Shown: positions 1 to 7,786, counted from the stretch's first letter. The stretch: 64,000 nt of DNA from Piscicola geometra (GCA_943735955.1 OX030955.1:12037220-12101219); one strand, 5' to 3'. Translations and numbers: made by a program. The notes: generated by a model not told the origin, from the sequence alone.

Positions 1-221
<221 letters not shown>

Positions 222-285
222 TTAGATTAGAAAGAAATTTCAAGAAATTTCAATATTCGCAAATAACCTAGCGATGACAAAGCTC

Positions 286-293
286 TATTTATA
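286..293 (-). promoter_or_regulatory. TATA box of H3
   Basis: Reads TATAAATA on the minus strand, about 77 bp upstream of the H3 start codon at 207-209. The upstream inverted GACTAAA element starts 19 bp away (at 312), the same distance as in front of H4. Present in every unit. Confidence 0.85.
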
Positions 294-298
294 CTAAA

Positions 299-335
299 CG
301 AGTTTAGTCACATTCTAATGCTTCCATCTCATTGG
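299..335 (-). promoter_or_regulatory. CCAAT + GACTAAA module facing H3
   Basis: Minus strand: CCAAT at 335-331, then TGTGACTAAACTCG at 312-299, matching 12 of 14 positions of the H4-side element. The distance between the starts of the two parts is 23 bp, as in the three H4-side modules. Confidence 0.7.
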
Positions 336-362
336 CTAGCTTTTTGCACAAAAGTTTTACAT

Positions 363-399
363 CCAATAAGAATTTTCTATTAAAATTTGACTAAAGTCG
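363..399 (+). promoter_or_regulatory. CCAAT + TTTGACTAAAGTCG module 1 (H4)
   Basis: CCAAT at 363-367 and the 14-bp element at 386-399, start-to-start 23 bp. First of three similar modules upstream of H4; the sequence between the parts is also related among them. Confidence 0.75.
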
Positions 400-419
400 T
401 TTTGTGCGAAATCTCACAA

Positions 420-456
420 CCAATGAGAAATCTTTATTGAAATTTGACTAAAGTCG
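420..456 (+). promoter_or_regulatory. CCAAT + TTTGACTAAAGTCG module 2 (H4)
   Basis: CCAAT at 420-424 and the element at 443-456, again 23 bp start to start. Preceded by CTCACAA, much as module 3 is preceded by CTCACAG. Confidence 0.75.
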
Positions 457-487
457 TTTCGAGCAAGAAGTTAGTCAAATCTCACAG

Positions 488-524
488 CCAATAAGAGATC
501 TTTATTCAAATTTGACTAAAGTCG
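488..524 (+). promoter_or_regulatory. CCAAT + TTTGACTAAAGTCG module 3 (H4)
   Basis: CCAAT at 488-492 and the element at 511-524, 23 bp start to start. The element ends five bases before the H4 TATA box at 530-538, so it is the promoter-proximal module. Confidence 0.78.
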
Positions 525-529
525 TTTCG

Positions 530-538
530 TATATAAAG
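530..538 (+). promoter_or_regulatory. TATA box of H4
   Basis: TATATAAAG, 67 bp upstream of the H4 start codon. The nearest GACTAAAG element starts 19 bp upstream of it. Present in every unit. Confidence 0.88.
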
Positions 539-587
539 ACATTGATTGCGAGCCTAGGCATTTGATATTTCTCTCTATTTGCACTAA

Positions 588-908
<321 letters not shown>

Positions 909-945
909 GTCTCTTTCATCTATCCATCCATCCATCCTCACAAAC

Positions 946-961
946 GGTCCTTTTCAGGACC
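946..961 (+). terminator. Histone 3' stem-loop of H4, unit 1
   Basis: GGTCCTTTTCAGGACC: six-base-pair stem with a TTTC loop, the signal bound by SLBP for 3' processing of non-polyadenylated histone mRNA. It is followed by ACAA and then an A-rich stretch (TTTCGAAAAAAC) that could be the U7-pairing downstream element. The stem differs from the GGCTCT/AGAGCC stem used by the other three genes by one compensated base pair. Confidence 0.95.
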
Positions 962-1340
962 ACAATTTCGAAAAAACAAAAATAACTTTTGTCCTTTACC
1001 TCTCATATGAAAGAAAATTATTCTTCTTATTAATGGCTTAATATTCTTGATTGATTGATTGAGTGAATTTTTGTTCAATAATAAAAAATGGAATCTCTCA
1101 AGTACATAATCATTATTATTATCATGTCTATTCTTGATTTAGTGGACTTTTTTTAAATAATTAAAAACTTTATTAAATTGAATCTTTATTAAAAGTAAAA
1201 ATATACATTTTCGGAGAGTTCAATTTTCAATTCATCTAATCAATTAAGCATTTCATTAGCGGTGCCGTTAAGAGAGGTGCAGGCTAATATTAAATGAATA
1301 ATCAACAAAGTGTCTATTTTTTCGTTTTTTGACATTTGGT
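962..1340. other. Convergent H4/H2B intergenic region, unit 1
   Basis: AT-rich 379-bp gap between the two 3' stem-loops; no gene seen. It has AATAAA on the plus strand at 1080-1085 (about 120 bases after the H4 stem-loop) and on the minus strand at 1169-1174 and 1185-1190 (about 150-170 bases after the H2B stem-loop), plus a short GATT run near 1050. The same region recurs at 6556, 12150, 17744, 23342, 28934, 34544, 40138 and 62596 (379 bp each) and, with a 5-bp insertion, in units 9-11. Confidence 0.8.
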
Positions 1341-1356
1341 GGCTCTGAAAAGAGCC
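1341..1356 (-). terminator. Histone 3' stem-loop of H2B, unit 1
   Basis: On the minus strand GGCTCTTTTCAGAGCC, followed by ACCAAATG and the A-rich TCAAAAAACGAAAAAA, a likely histone downstream element. It lies 38 bases after the H2B stop codon. Confidence 0.95.
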
Positions 1357-1394
1357 TTTTGATGAATGTTTAATAGTGAGGTAGTAGCAGATTT

Positions 1395-1766
1395 CTACTT
1401 GGAGCTGGTGTACTTGGTGACGGCCTTGGTTCCTTCGCTTACAGCGTGCTTCGCCAACTCACCAGGCAGCAGGAGTCGAACGGCTGTTTGAATTTCCCTA
1501 GACGTGATGGTCGAGCGCTTGTTGTAGTGCGCCAGTCTAGACGCCTCAGCAGCGATTCTCTCGAAGATGTCGTTCACGAAAGAGTTCATGATCGACATAG
1601 CCTTGCCGCTGATGCCGGTGTCGGGGTGCACTTGCTTGAGCACCTTGTAGATGTAAATGAAGTAGGACTCCTTTCGCCTCTTCTTCTGCTTCTTATCGGC
1701 ATTTCTGACCGCCTTCGCCTTACTCGCGGCCTTCTTGGCTCCCTTACTGGCTGGTTTGGGTGGCAT
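1395..1766 (-). CDS. H2B: Histone H2B, unit 1
   Basis: Complete 123-codon H2B, which pairs with H2A in the two outer dimers of the nucleosome. A Lys/Ala-rich N-terminal tail starts [15 protein letters not shown]; a basic patch [11 protein letters not shown] precedes the histone fold. The C-terminal half (from about residue 55) looks like the insect type and ends AVTKYTSSK, with the conserved ubiquitination lysine at position 118 counting Met. Two minor oddities are Phe in [10 protein letters not shown] and Gly in [10 protein letters not shown], where I expect Ala/Ser and Ser. The stop is TAG. It is convergent with H4 and divergent from H2A. All twelve copies encode the same protein; units 9-11 differ by one silent change. 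Confidence 0.99.
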   Translation of the reverse strand: MPPKPASKGAKKAASKAKAVRNADKKQKKRRKESYFIYIYKVLKQVHPDTGISGKAMSIMNSFVNDIFERIAAEASRLAHYNKRSTITSREIQTAVRLLLPGELAKHAVSEGTKAVTKYTSSK

Positions 1767-1814
1767 GCTTGTTGACTAATTGACTGACTAACTGACCGAC
1801 TGAGAATGAGAATA

Positions 1815-1828
1815 TGTGAAATTTCACA
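1815..1828. repeat. 14-bp perfect palindrome in H2B leader
   Basis: TGTGAAATTTCACA reads the same on both strands. It lies between the H2B TATA box and start codon, so in or near the transcribed leader. Present in every unit; role unknown. Confidence 0.6.
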
Positions 1829-1852
1829 AATGCAGAGTCGACGTCTTGCTAC

Positions 1853-1860
1853 TATTTATA
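1853..1860 (-). promoter_or_regulatory. TATA box of H2B
   Basis: Reads TATAAATA on the minus strand, about 87 bp upstream of the H2B start codon. The same octamer serves H3. The upstream element starts 29 bp away, about one helical turn further than at the other three genes. Confidence 0.85.
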
Positions 1861-1875
1861 CGGAAAGCGATCTCG

Positions 1876-1889
1876 CCACTTTAGTCAAG
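1876..1889 (-). promoter_or_regulatory. TTGACTAAAGT element facing H2B
   Basis: Minus strand CTTGACTAAAGTGG, the only copy oriented toward H2B upstream of its TATA box. No CCAAT box lies 23 bp upstream of it, unlike the H3/H4 modules. Confidence 0.65.
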
Positions 1890-1903
1890 TTATCACGTGA
1901 GCA

Positions 1904-2089
1904 ATTGACTAAAGTTACTCAGCCAATTAGAGCCGACGTTCGAAAGTTTGACTAAAGTGAAATAGACGAATGGCGGTTGATATTTCAAATTTGACTAAAG
2001 TCAAATCGACGAACGGCGGTTGAGACAACAAAGTTGACTAAAGTGAAATCGACGAATGGCAGTAGAGATTTCAAATTTGACTAAAGTCA
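1904..2089 (+). repeat. 43-bp tandem repeat carrying TTGACTAAAGT, 5 copies
   Basis: TTGACTAAAGT-type elements start at 1904, 1947, 1990, 2033 and 2076, each exactly 43 bp from the last. Three of the repeats also share a GAAATcGACGAAtGGCGGTtGA-like second half with substitutions. The last element ends six bases before the H2A TATA box. The exact period, about four helical turns, suggests aligned factor binding. Conserved in all units. Confidence 0.85.
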
Positions 2090-2095
2090 CTTTTG

Positions 2096-2103
2096 TATAT
2101 AAA
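2096..2103 (+). promoter_or_regulatory. TATA box of H2A
   Basis: TATATAAA, 97 bp upstream of the H2A start codon; the nearest GACTAAAG element starts 20 bp upstream. Confidence 0.87.
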
Positions 2104-2192
2104 GGAGCTTTCAAATTTAACTCGACATAACTACCGATCTCCATTCCATTAGATTTTACATTTCTTAGTAGTCAACGTCATCAGTCATCAGC

Positions 2193-2597
2193 ATGTCTGG
2201 CAGAGGTAAAGGCGGCAAAGTGAAGGGAAAGTCAAAGACTAGGTCGAGTCGTGCGGGACTGCAATTCCCGGTCGGAAGAATTCACAGACTTCTTCGCAAA
2301 GGCAACTACGCCGAAAGAATCGGTGCAGGCGCGCCAGTCTACTTGGCCGCCGTGATGGAGTACTTGGCGGCTGAGGTACTCGAGTTGGCGGGCAACGCCG
2401 CGCGTGACAACAAGAAGACGAGAATCATTCCTCGTCACTTGCAACTAGCCATCAGGAACGACGAAGAGTTGAACAAACTTTTGTCCGGCGTCACGATCGC
2501 CCAAGGTGGTGTCTTGCCAAACATCCAGGCGGTTCTGCTGCCCAAGAAGACCGCTACAACTGGTGGAGGAGGCAGCCAGGCTGTTTCCAGTCAGTAA
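2193..2597 (+). CDS. H2A: Histone H2A, unit 1
   Basis: Complete 134-codon H2A. It begins [21 protein letters not shown], followed by the histone fold with the acidic-patch residues (Glu56, Glu61 and Glu64 in [14 protein letters not shown] at 90-92, mature numbering). The ubiquitination region is LLPKKT. The tail is unusual: after KKT it runs [14 protein letters not shown], about ten residues longer than insect canonical H2A and with two Ser-Gln pairs, one at the very C terminus. SQ is the core of the H2A.X damage-phosphorylation motif, and fly H2Av carries SQAY. Start chosen at the ATG after CAGC (A at -3), 97 bp past the TATA box. All H2A copies encode the same tail. Confidence 0.98.
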   Translation: MSGRGKGGKVKGKSKTRSSRAGLQFPVGRIHRLLRKGNYAERIGAGAPVYLAAVMEYLAAEVLELAGNAARDNKKTRIIPRHLQLAIRNDEELNKLLSGVTIAQGGVLPNIQAVLLPKKTATTGGGGSQAVSSQ

Positions 2598-2638
2598 CGG
2601 ATTCTGCTTGCTTCTTTACCAGCGAACAACTTCAAAAC

Positions 2639-2654
2639 GGCTCTTTTCAGAGCC
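2639..2654 (+). terminator. Histone 3' stem-loop of H2A, unit 1
   Basis: GGCTCTTTTCAGAGCC, 41 bases after the stop, followed by ACCCA and the A-rich CTCGAAAAATAAAAAAG. That stretch includes AATAAA at 2669-2674, only 15 bases past the stem-loop. Confidence 0.95.
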
Positions 2655-2862
2655 ACCCAATCTCGAAAAATAAAAAAGACTCTATGTTGTTGTTGTTTAC
2701 TAAAGTAATGTAAACATTTTATTATTCTTTTTTCTTGTTGTCGTCGTTTTCCATTTCGGCTTTATATCCGTCCATAAGCAGTATCAGCATCAAGGCGTCT
2801 ACACTTTTCATAAATTCGGCTTTTTCATTATTTCTAACAAAGTCGCTTGAGATTGATTATAT

Positions 2863-2879
2863 AAAAGGAAATTCCTTTT
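2863..2879. repeat. Inverted repeat beside a TATA-like box in the spacer
   Basis: AAAAGGAA and TTCCTTTT are perfect 8-bp arms around a single A. The left arm overlaps TATATAAAAG (2858-2867), a good TATA box match with no gene visible downstream. Confidence 0.5.
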
Positions 2880-3247
2880 AGAAGGAGGAAAGTACTATAA
2901 TTGTGAAAACGTAATTGAACCTAGCAGGCTAGAGGGTATCAAGGCATCTTTAGGCAACTATCATATTATATTCATTCATATTTCTACCTACTGTTTCGAG
3001 TTATCTTCGTGGTGACTCAAAAACAAACGGCATAATAATAATAATAATAGATGTGTCTATAAAAGTAGTATGGCCCTCAATGCCTCTACTCCTTTCATCA
3101 TTTGTGATAAATAAAGCTTGTAAAAGACTCACTTCAAATCAAATAAATTCCAAATTTAGAAAAAGTATGCTTTTCTATCTATTCAACAATCTCATGTTGT
3201 ATACACTTAATTAAATATTTCACAAAGTTTGAATTTTAAGTGTAATC

Positions 3248-3270
3248 TTTAGTCGCCAGGGGGACAAAAA
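3248..3270 (+). repeat. 23-bp direct repeat, copy 1
   Basis: Begins TTTAGTCGCCAG and ends in AAAAA; matches 20 of 23 positions of the copy at 5156-5178, in the same orientation. Origin unknown. Confidence 0.55.
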
Positions 3271-3383
3271 ACTGAAATTTATAAGGGTTTTTTCTTTGAT
3301 TATTTATAAAATCATGAAATTTAGATGAAGTGCATAATAACAACAAAAATATTAACAGCAATAGAGCCATGGCAGTTTCAGTC

Positions 3384-3403
3384 TGCCTGCCTGCCTGCCT
3401 GCC
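3384..3403. repeat. (TGCC)5 microsatellite
   Basis: Five TGCC copies in type A spacers, six in type B. It is followed by impure CTTCC/TGCC sequence up to about 3431 and is complementary to the GGCA array about 960 bp downstream. Confidence 0.85.
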
Positions 3404-3957
3404 TTCCTCCCTGCCAGCTAGCCTCTGCCTGCACACCTATATCTATTCAATATGTAGTAGCATTAGAAGAAGGCTTTCAATTTGAAGGCAGAATGCATTT
3501 ATTATTAATATTAATTTCCATTTGGATTATTAATATTCACACAATATTCTTCTTTTTTTTCTATTCATCTACTATGCTTTCATAGGCACTCCAAAGGCTG
3601 CCTTCCAACATAAGGCAATTGCTCACACTCAGACTGGCACTGCTTTGTAATTATATTTATTGTCTTCATTAATGTTCAAGATGAGAGCTAGATTGCTATT
3701 ATTAGTATTTATGAACTGCAAAAAAAATTCATTTGAAATGTTCAAGTAGATAGAAAGAAAGAAAGATTGAATGTAAATGCCATCAGGCAGAAGCAAGTGC
3801 AAGAAAGAAGACAAGAAAGAGTCACTCTATAGCAGCATTTGTAGCTACTCTTTAGCTTGGTATTTCTCATAAACAGTCAAAAGCCTACTCATGCCATGAC
3901 AGTAAAACATCTTGGATGTATCTTGTATGTATGTATGTATGAGAATGTAGAAGGTAT

Positions 3958-3975
3958 TAGTTCTTGAAAGAACTA
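3958..3975. repeat. 18-bp inverted repeat
   Basis: TAGTTCTT and AAGAACTA around a GA centre form perfect 8-bp arms. Present in both spacer types; no function can be assigned. Confidence 0.5.
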
Positions 3976-4089
3976 GTTTTAGCTCTAAAGAAACAAGCAT
4001 CGGATTCTTTTTTCATTTAATTAGACTTATTAAAAAGCTAATTTTTAATTTCCTTATAACTCTAGTTCTTTCAAATCTCGGTCTTTTCG

Positions 4090-4132
4090 TTGGCGCCAAA
4101 ACGCTTTGTTCTTTCAAGTTTATAAACAAAGC
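4090..4132. promoter_or_regulatory. Palindromic E2F-like site next to a hairpin
   Basis: TTGGCGCCAA (4090-4099) is a perfect palindrome and reads TTTTGGCGC on the minus strand, matching the E2F consensus TTTSGCGC. It is followed by 8-bp inverted arms GCTTTGTT (4103-4110) and AACAAAGC (4125-4132) enclosing a TTTATA-containing loop. Copies of the palindrome start at 9684, 15278, 20876, 26474, 32066, 37672, 43266, 48883, 54500 and 60121. E2F controls S-phase genes; a role here is inference. Confidence 0.45.
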
Positions 4133-4340
4133 CTTTAAACACCCTTCATTTTGACTTTTAAACGCAATTCTTTTGCCTAAATTTATTAACTTACATTTAT
4201 ATAAGAAAAAGAAGAGTAGAAGGATGATAAGGAGACATTTTCTTTTATTCCATAAGTACCTTCAAACCATGCCAATTAAAAATTTCTAAATGATGATGAA
4301 GCATTAAAGTGTTATGAGGTGAAATCTTATGAGATAGGTG

Positions 4341-4417
4341 AGCAGTCAGTCAGACAGGCAGACAGACAGGCAGGCAGGCAGGCAGGCAGCAGACAGGCAC
4401 TCAGTCAGTCAGTGAGG
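4341..4417. repeat. GGCA/CAGT simple-repeat tract
   Basis: Imperfect mixture of CAGT, CAGA and GGCA tetranucleotides, with the purest GGCA run at about 4368-4389. Same length in all units as far as I can compare. Confidence 0.75.
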
Positions 4418-5155
4418 CAACAAGACCTAGTCATTAAGCAAAATTTGGGAATTTGAGTAAAAGACCAAAAGAAAAACTTATAAAAACATTTAAAACTCAC
4501 TTGCTGCTTCAGAGGAGAAGGTGAGCAAGAGATTATGAGCCTTATCAATATCTCTATAGATAGTTGCCAAAAATGACATGCAAATAGTAATAAAAACTAA
4601 AAAGTAGAAGAAACATTCTATTTAATTCTATATATCGAGTCAAAAGAATCATGTGGATTAAAAATAAGAAGATATACTATTTAGAAATGACATGTGTGAA
4701 CATGCATTCAGTCAGTCAAGGGCTCTTACAAAGAGGCAAGCAAGGATAGAATCCACTTTTGTTGATTGAAAGTAACATGTAAAAGTATAAATTTTATAAA
4801 ATCAAAATAACTCACCTTTCGACTGTTTACAAAAACTTCATCTCAATCAAGTATGTAGAAGGCAAAAACTGCCTAAAAACTATTAGATTGGCATAAACGC
4901 ACCAAGAAAGAAGTTGTGATTTTCTTTTAATCAAAAAATATCTATCAATCAAATATATATGAAAAATGTTTTAAAAGGTTGCAAATGTCAAGAGATTCAA
5001 TCTGATGTCATGAGAGAGCAGGAGGGCAGACAGGCATAAAGACCTAAGGGAAATAATATATACTCTTGACTATATGTTCTTATTATAGGATGAAAATGTA
5101 ATTTTTTTTATTATCCAAATAACTCACTAATACTAACTATATTGAAATTATTATT

Positions 5156-5178
5156 TTTAGTCGCCAGAGAGCCAAAAA
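5156..5178 (+). repeat. 23-bp direct repeat, copy 2
   Basis: Begins TTTAGTCGCCAG and ends in AAAAA; partner of 3248-3270, from which it differs at three positions. Confidence 0.55.
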
Positions 5179-5237
5179 TAGCAATAAATAAAATAACAAC
5201 TGACCGAATGAGAAGGGAGGATGCTTCTTTTTCTTTA

Positions 5238-5297
5238 CACCACCACCACCAACAGCAACAACAACAACAACAGCAACAACAACAACAACAGCAGCAA
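5238..5297. repeat. CAC/CAA/CAG tract, spacer 1 (4 CAC, 16 CAA/CAG)
   Basis: Four CAC triplets followed by 16 CAA/CAG triplets arranged as an 18-bp unit, CAG(CAA)5, repeated twice. It ends 43 bases before the H3 stem-loop, downstream of the mature H3 mRNA end. This is the main source of unit-length variation. Confidence 0.9.
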
Positions 5298-5340
5298 CGA
5301 AGAAACAACAACAAAGTTTATTTCTTTTTTGAGCATTGGT

Positions 5341-5356
5341 GGCTCTGAAAAGAGCC
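5341..5356 (-). terminator. Histone 3' stem-loop of H3, unit 2
   Basis: Minus strand GGCTCTTTTCAGAGCC followed by ACCAATG and CTCAAAAAAGAAATAAAC. AATAAA lies at 5322-5317, 18 bases past the stem-loop. 36 bases separate it from the H3 stop codon. Confidence 0.95.
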
Positions 5357-5392
5357 GTTTTGTGGTGCAAGTTAAGTGATGAGCATTTCTTC

Positions 5393-6502
<1,110 letters not shown>

Positions 6503-6539
6503 GTCTCTTTCATCTATCCATCCATCCATCCTCACAAAC

Positions 6540-6555
6540 GGTCCTTTTCAGGACC
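6540..6555 (+). terminator. Histone 3' stem-loop of H4, unit 2
   Basis: GGTCCTTTTCAGGACC, 38 bases after the stop. Confidence 0.95.
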
Positions 6556-6934
6556 ACAATTTCGAAAAAACAAAAATAACTTTTGTCCTTTACCTCTCAT
6601 ATGAAAGAAAATTATTCTTCTTATTAATGGCTTAATATTCTTGATTGATTGATTGAGTGAATTTTTGTTCAATAATAAAAAATGGAATCTCTCAAGTACA
6701 TAATCATTATTATTATCATGTCTATTCTTGATTTAGTGGACTTTTTTTAAATAATTAAAAACTTTATTAAATTGAATCTTTATTAAAAGTAAAAATATAC
6801 ATTTTCGGAGAGTTCAATTTTCAATTCATCTAATCAATTAAGCATTTCATTAGCGGTGCCGTTAAGAGAGGTGCAGGCTAATATTAAATGAATAATCAAC
6901 AAAGTGTCTATTTTTTCGTTTTTTGACATTTGGT

Positions 6935-6950
6935 GGCTCTGAAAAGAGCC
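6935..6950 (-). terminator. Histone 3' stem-loop of H2B, unit 2
   Basis: GGCTCTTTTCAGAGCC on the minus strand, A-rich downstream element. Confidence 0.95.
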
Positions 6951-6988
6951 TTTTGATGAATGTTTAATAGTGAGGTAGTAGCAGATTT

Positions 6989-7360
6989 CTACTTGGAGCT
7001 GGTGTACTTGGTGACGGCCTTGGTTCCTTCGCTTACAGCGTGCTTCGCCAACTCACCAGGCAGCAGGAGTCGAACGGCTGTTTGAATTTCCCTAGACGTG
7101 ATGGTCGAGCGCTTGTTGTAGTGCGCCAGTCTAGACGCCTCAGCAGCGATTCTCTCGAAGATGTCGTTCACGAAAGAGTTCATGATCGACATAGCCTTGC
7201 CGCTGATGCCGGTGTCGGGGTGCACTTGCTTGAGCACCTTGTAGATGTAAATGAAGTAGGACTCCTTTCGCCTCTTCTTCTGCTTCTTATCGGCATTTCT
7301 GACCGCCTTCGCCTTACTCGCGGCCTTCTTGGCTCCCTTACTGGCTGGTTTGGGTGGCAT
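6989..7360 (-). CDS. H2B: Histone H2B, unit 2
   Basis: Complete 123-codon copy, protein identical to unit 1. Confidence 0.99.
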   Translation of the reverse strand: MPPKPASKGAKKAASKAKAVRNADKKQKKRRKESYFIYIYKVLKQVHPDTGISGKAMSIMNSFVNDIFERIAAEASRLAHYNKRSTITSREIQTAVRLLLPGELAKHAVSEGTKAVTKYTSSK

Positions 7361-7786
7361 GCTTGTTGACTAATTGACTGACTAACTGACCGACTGAGAA
7401 TGAGAATATGTGAAATTTCACAAATGCAGAGTCGACGTCTTGCTACTATTTATACGGAAAGCGATCTCGCCACTTTAGTCAAGTTATCACGTGAGCAATT
7501 GACTAAAGTTACTCAGCCAATTAGAGCCGACGTTCGAAAGTTTGACTAAAGTGAAATAGACGAATGGCGGTTGATATTTCAAATTTGACTAAAGTCAAAT
7601 CGACGAACGGCGGTTGAGACAACAAAGTTGACTAAAGTGAAATCGACGAATGGCAGTAGAGATTTCAAATTTGACTAAAGTCACTTTTGTATATAAAGGA
7701 GCTTTCAAATTTAACTCGACATAACTACCGATCTCCATTCCATTAGATTTTACATTTCTTAGTAGTCAACGTCATCAGTCATCAGC
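7361..7786. promoter_or_regulatory. Divergent H2B/H2A promoter, unit 2
   Basis: Same as 1767-2192, with the five 43-bp-spaced elements starting at 7498. Confidence 0.9.

Larger units (their letters stand above)
1767..2192. promoter_or_regulatory. Divergent H2B/H2A promoter, unit 1
   Basis: 426 bp between the H2B and H2A start codons. It has a reversed TATA box for H2B (1853-1860), a TATA box for H2A (2096-2103), one minus-strand GACTAAAG element facing H2B (1876-1889) and five plus-strand elements at exact 43-bp spacing facing H2A. One CCAAT is at 1923-1927. The H2B leader holds a 14-bp perfect palindrome (1815-1828) and a run of TGAC-type repeats (about 1771-1803). Confidence 0.9.
2655..5340. 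other. Long spacer 1 (type A, gactc)
   Basis: 2686 bp of AT-rich DNA between the H2A and H3 stem-loops. I find no histone H1, no other protein gene, and no 5S rRNA or tRNA signature. Contents in order: TATA-like TATATAAAAG (2858-2867) fused to an inverted repeat (2863-2879); a 23-bp direct-repeat copy (3248-3270); (TGCC)5 at 3384-3403; ATGT repeats near 3926; perfect inverted repeat (3958-3975); palindromic TTGGCGCCAA (4090-4099); GGCA/CAGT tract (about 4341-4417); second 23-bp copy (5156-5178); CAC/CAA/CAG tract (5238-5297). Type A is defined by ATCATTTGTG near 3100, five TGCC copies, GAAAGAAAG and CTATTTAG. Confidence 0.85.

Noticed and set aside
3236..3585. Two short overlapping spacer frames around the TGCC repeat
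   Set aside because: Broken by the +4 TGCC change in type B spacers and of low-complexity composition, so not a conserved gene.
3629..3814. 61-codon minus-strand spacer frame present in all units
   Set aside because: AT-rich, no domain or histone-like signal; its persistence is explained by the homogenised spacer.
4578..4585. ATGCAAAT octamer as an H2B-type regulatory site
   Set aside because: An exact match, but about 800 bp from the nearest gene 3' end and not near any promoter; likely chance in AT-rich DNA.
4501..5130. Several minus-strand GTGAGT motifs (near 4498, 4812 and 5124) suggesting spliced exons in the spacer
   Set aside because: No open reading frames fit between matching acceptors, and the candidate exon upstream of 4815 contains stops. 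Not supported without RNA data.
2655..5340. 5S rRNA, tRNA or U snRNA gene in the spacer
   Set aside because: I found no tRNA T-arm or A/B-box pattern, no 5S-like sequence and no convincing Sm site with flanking stem; an Rfam/tRNAscan run would settle it.
5142..5348. Open frame encoding a poly-His/poly-Gln peptide, with leucine- or cysteine-rich frames on the other strand
   Set aside because: It is a translation of the CAC/CAA/CAG repeat tract; its length changes with the tract, and it overlaps the H3 3' stem-loop. No promoter or conserved domain.
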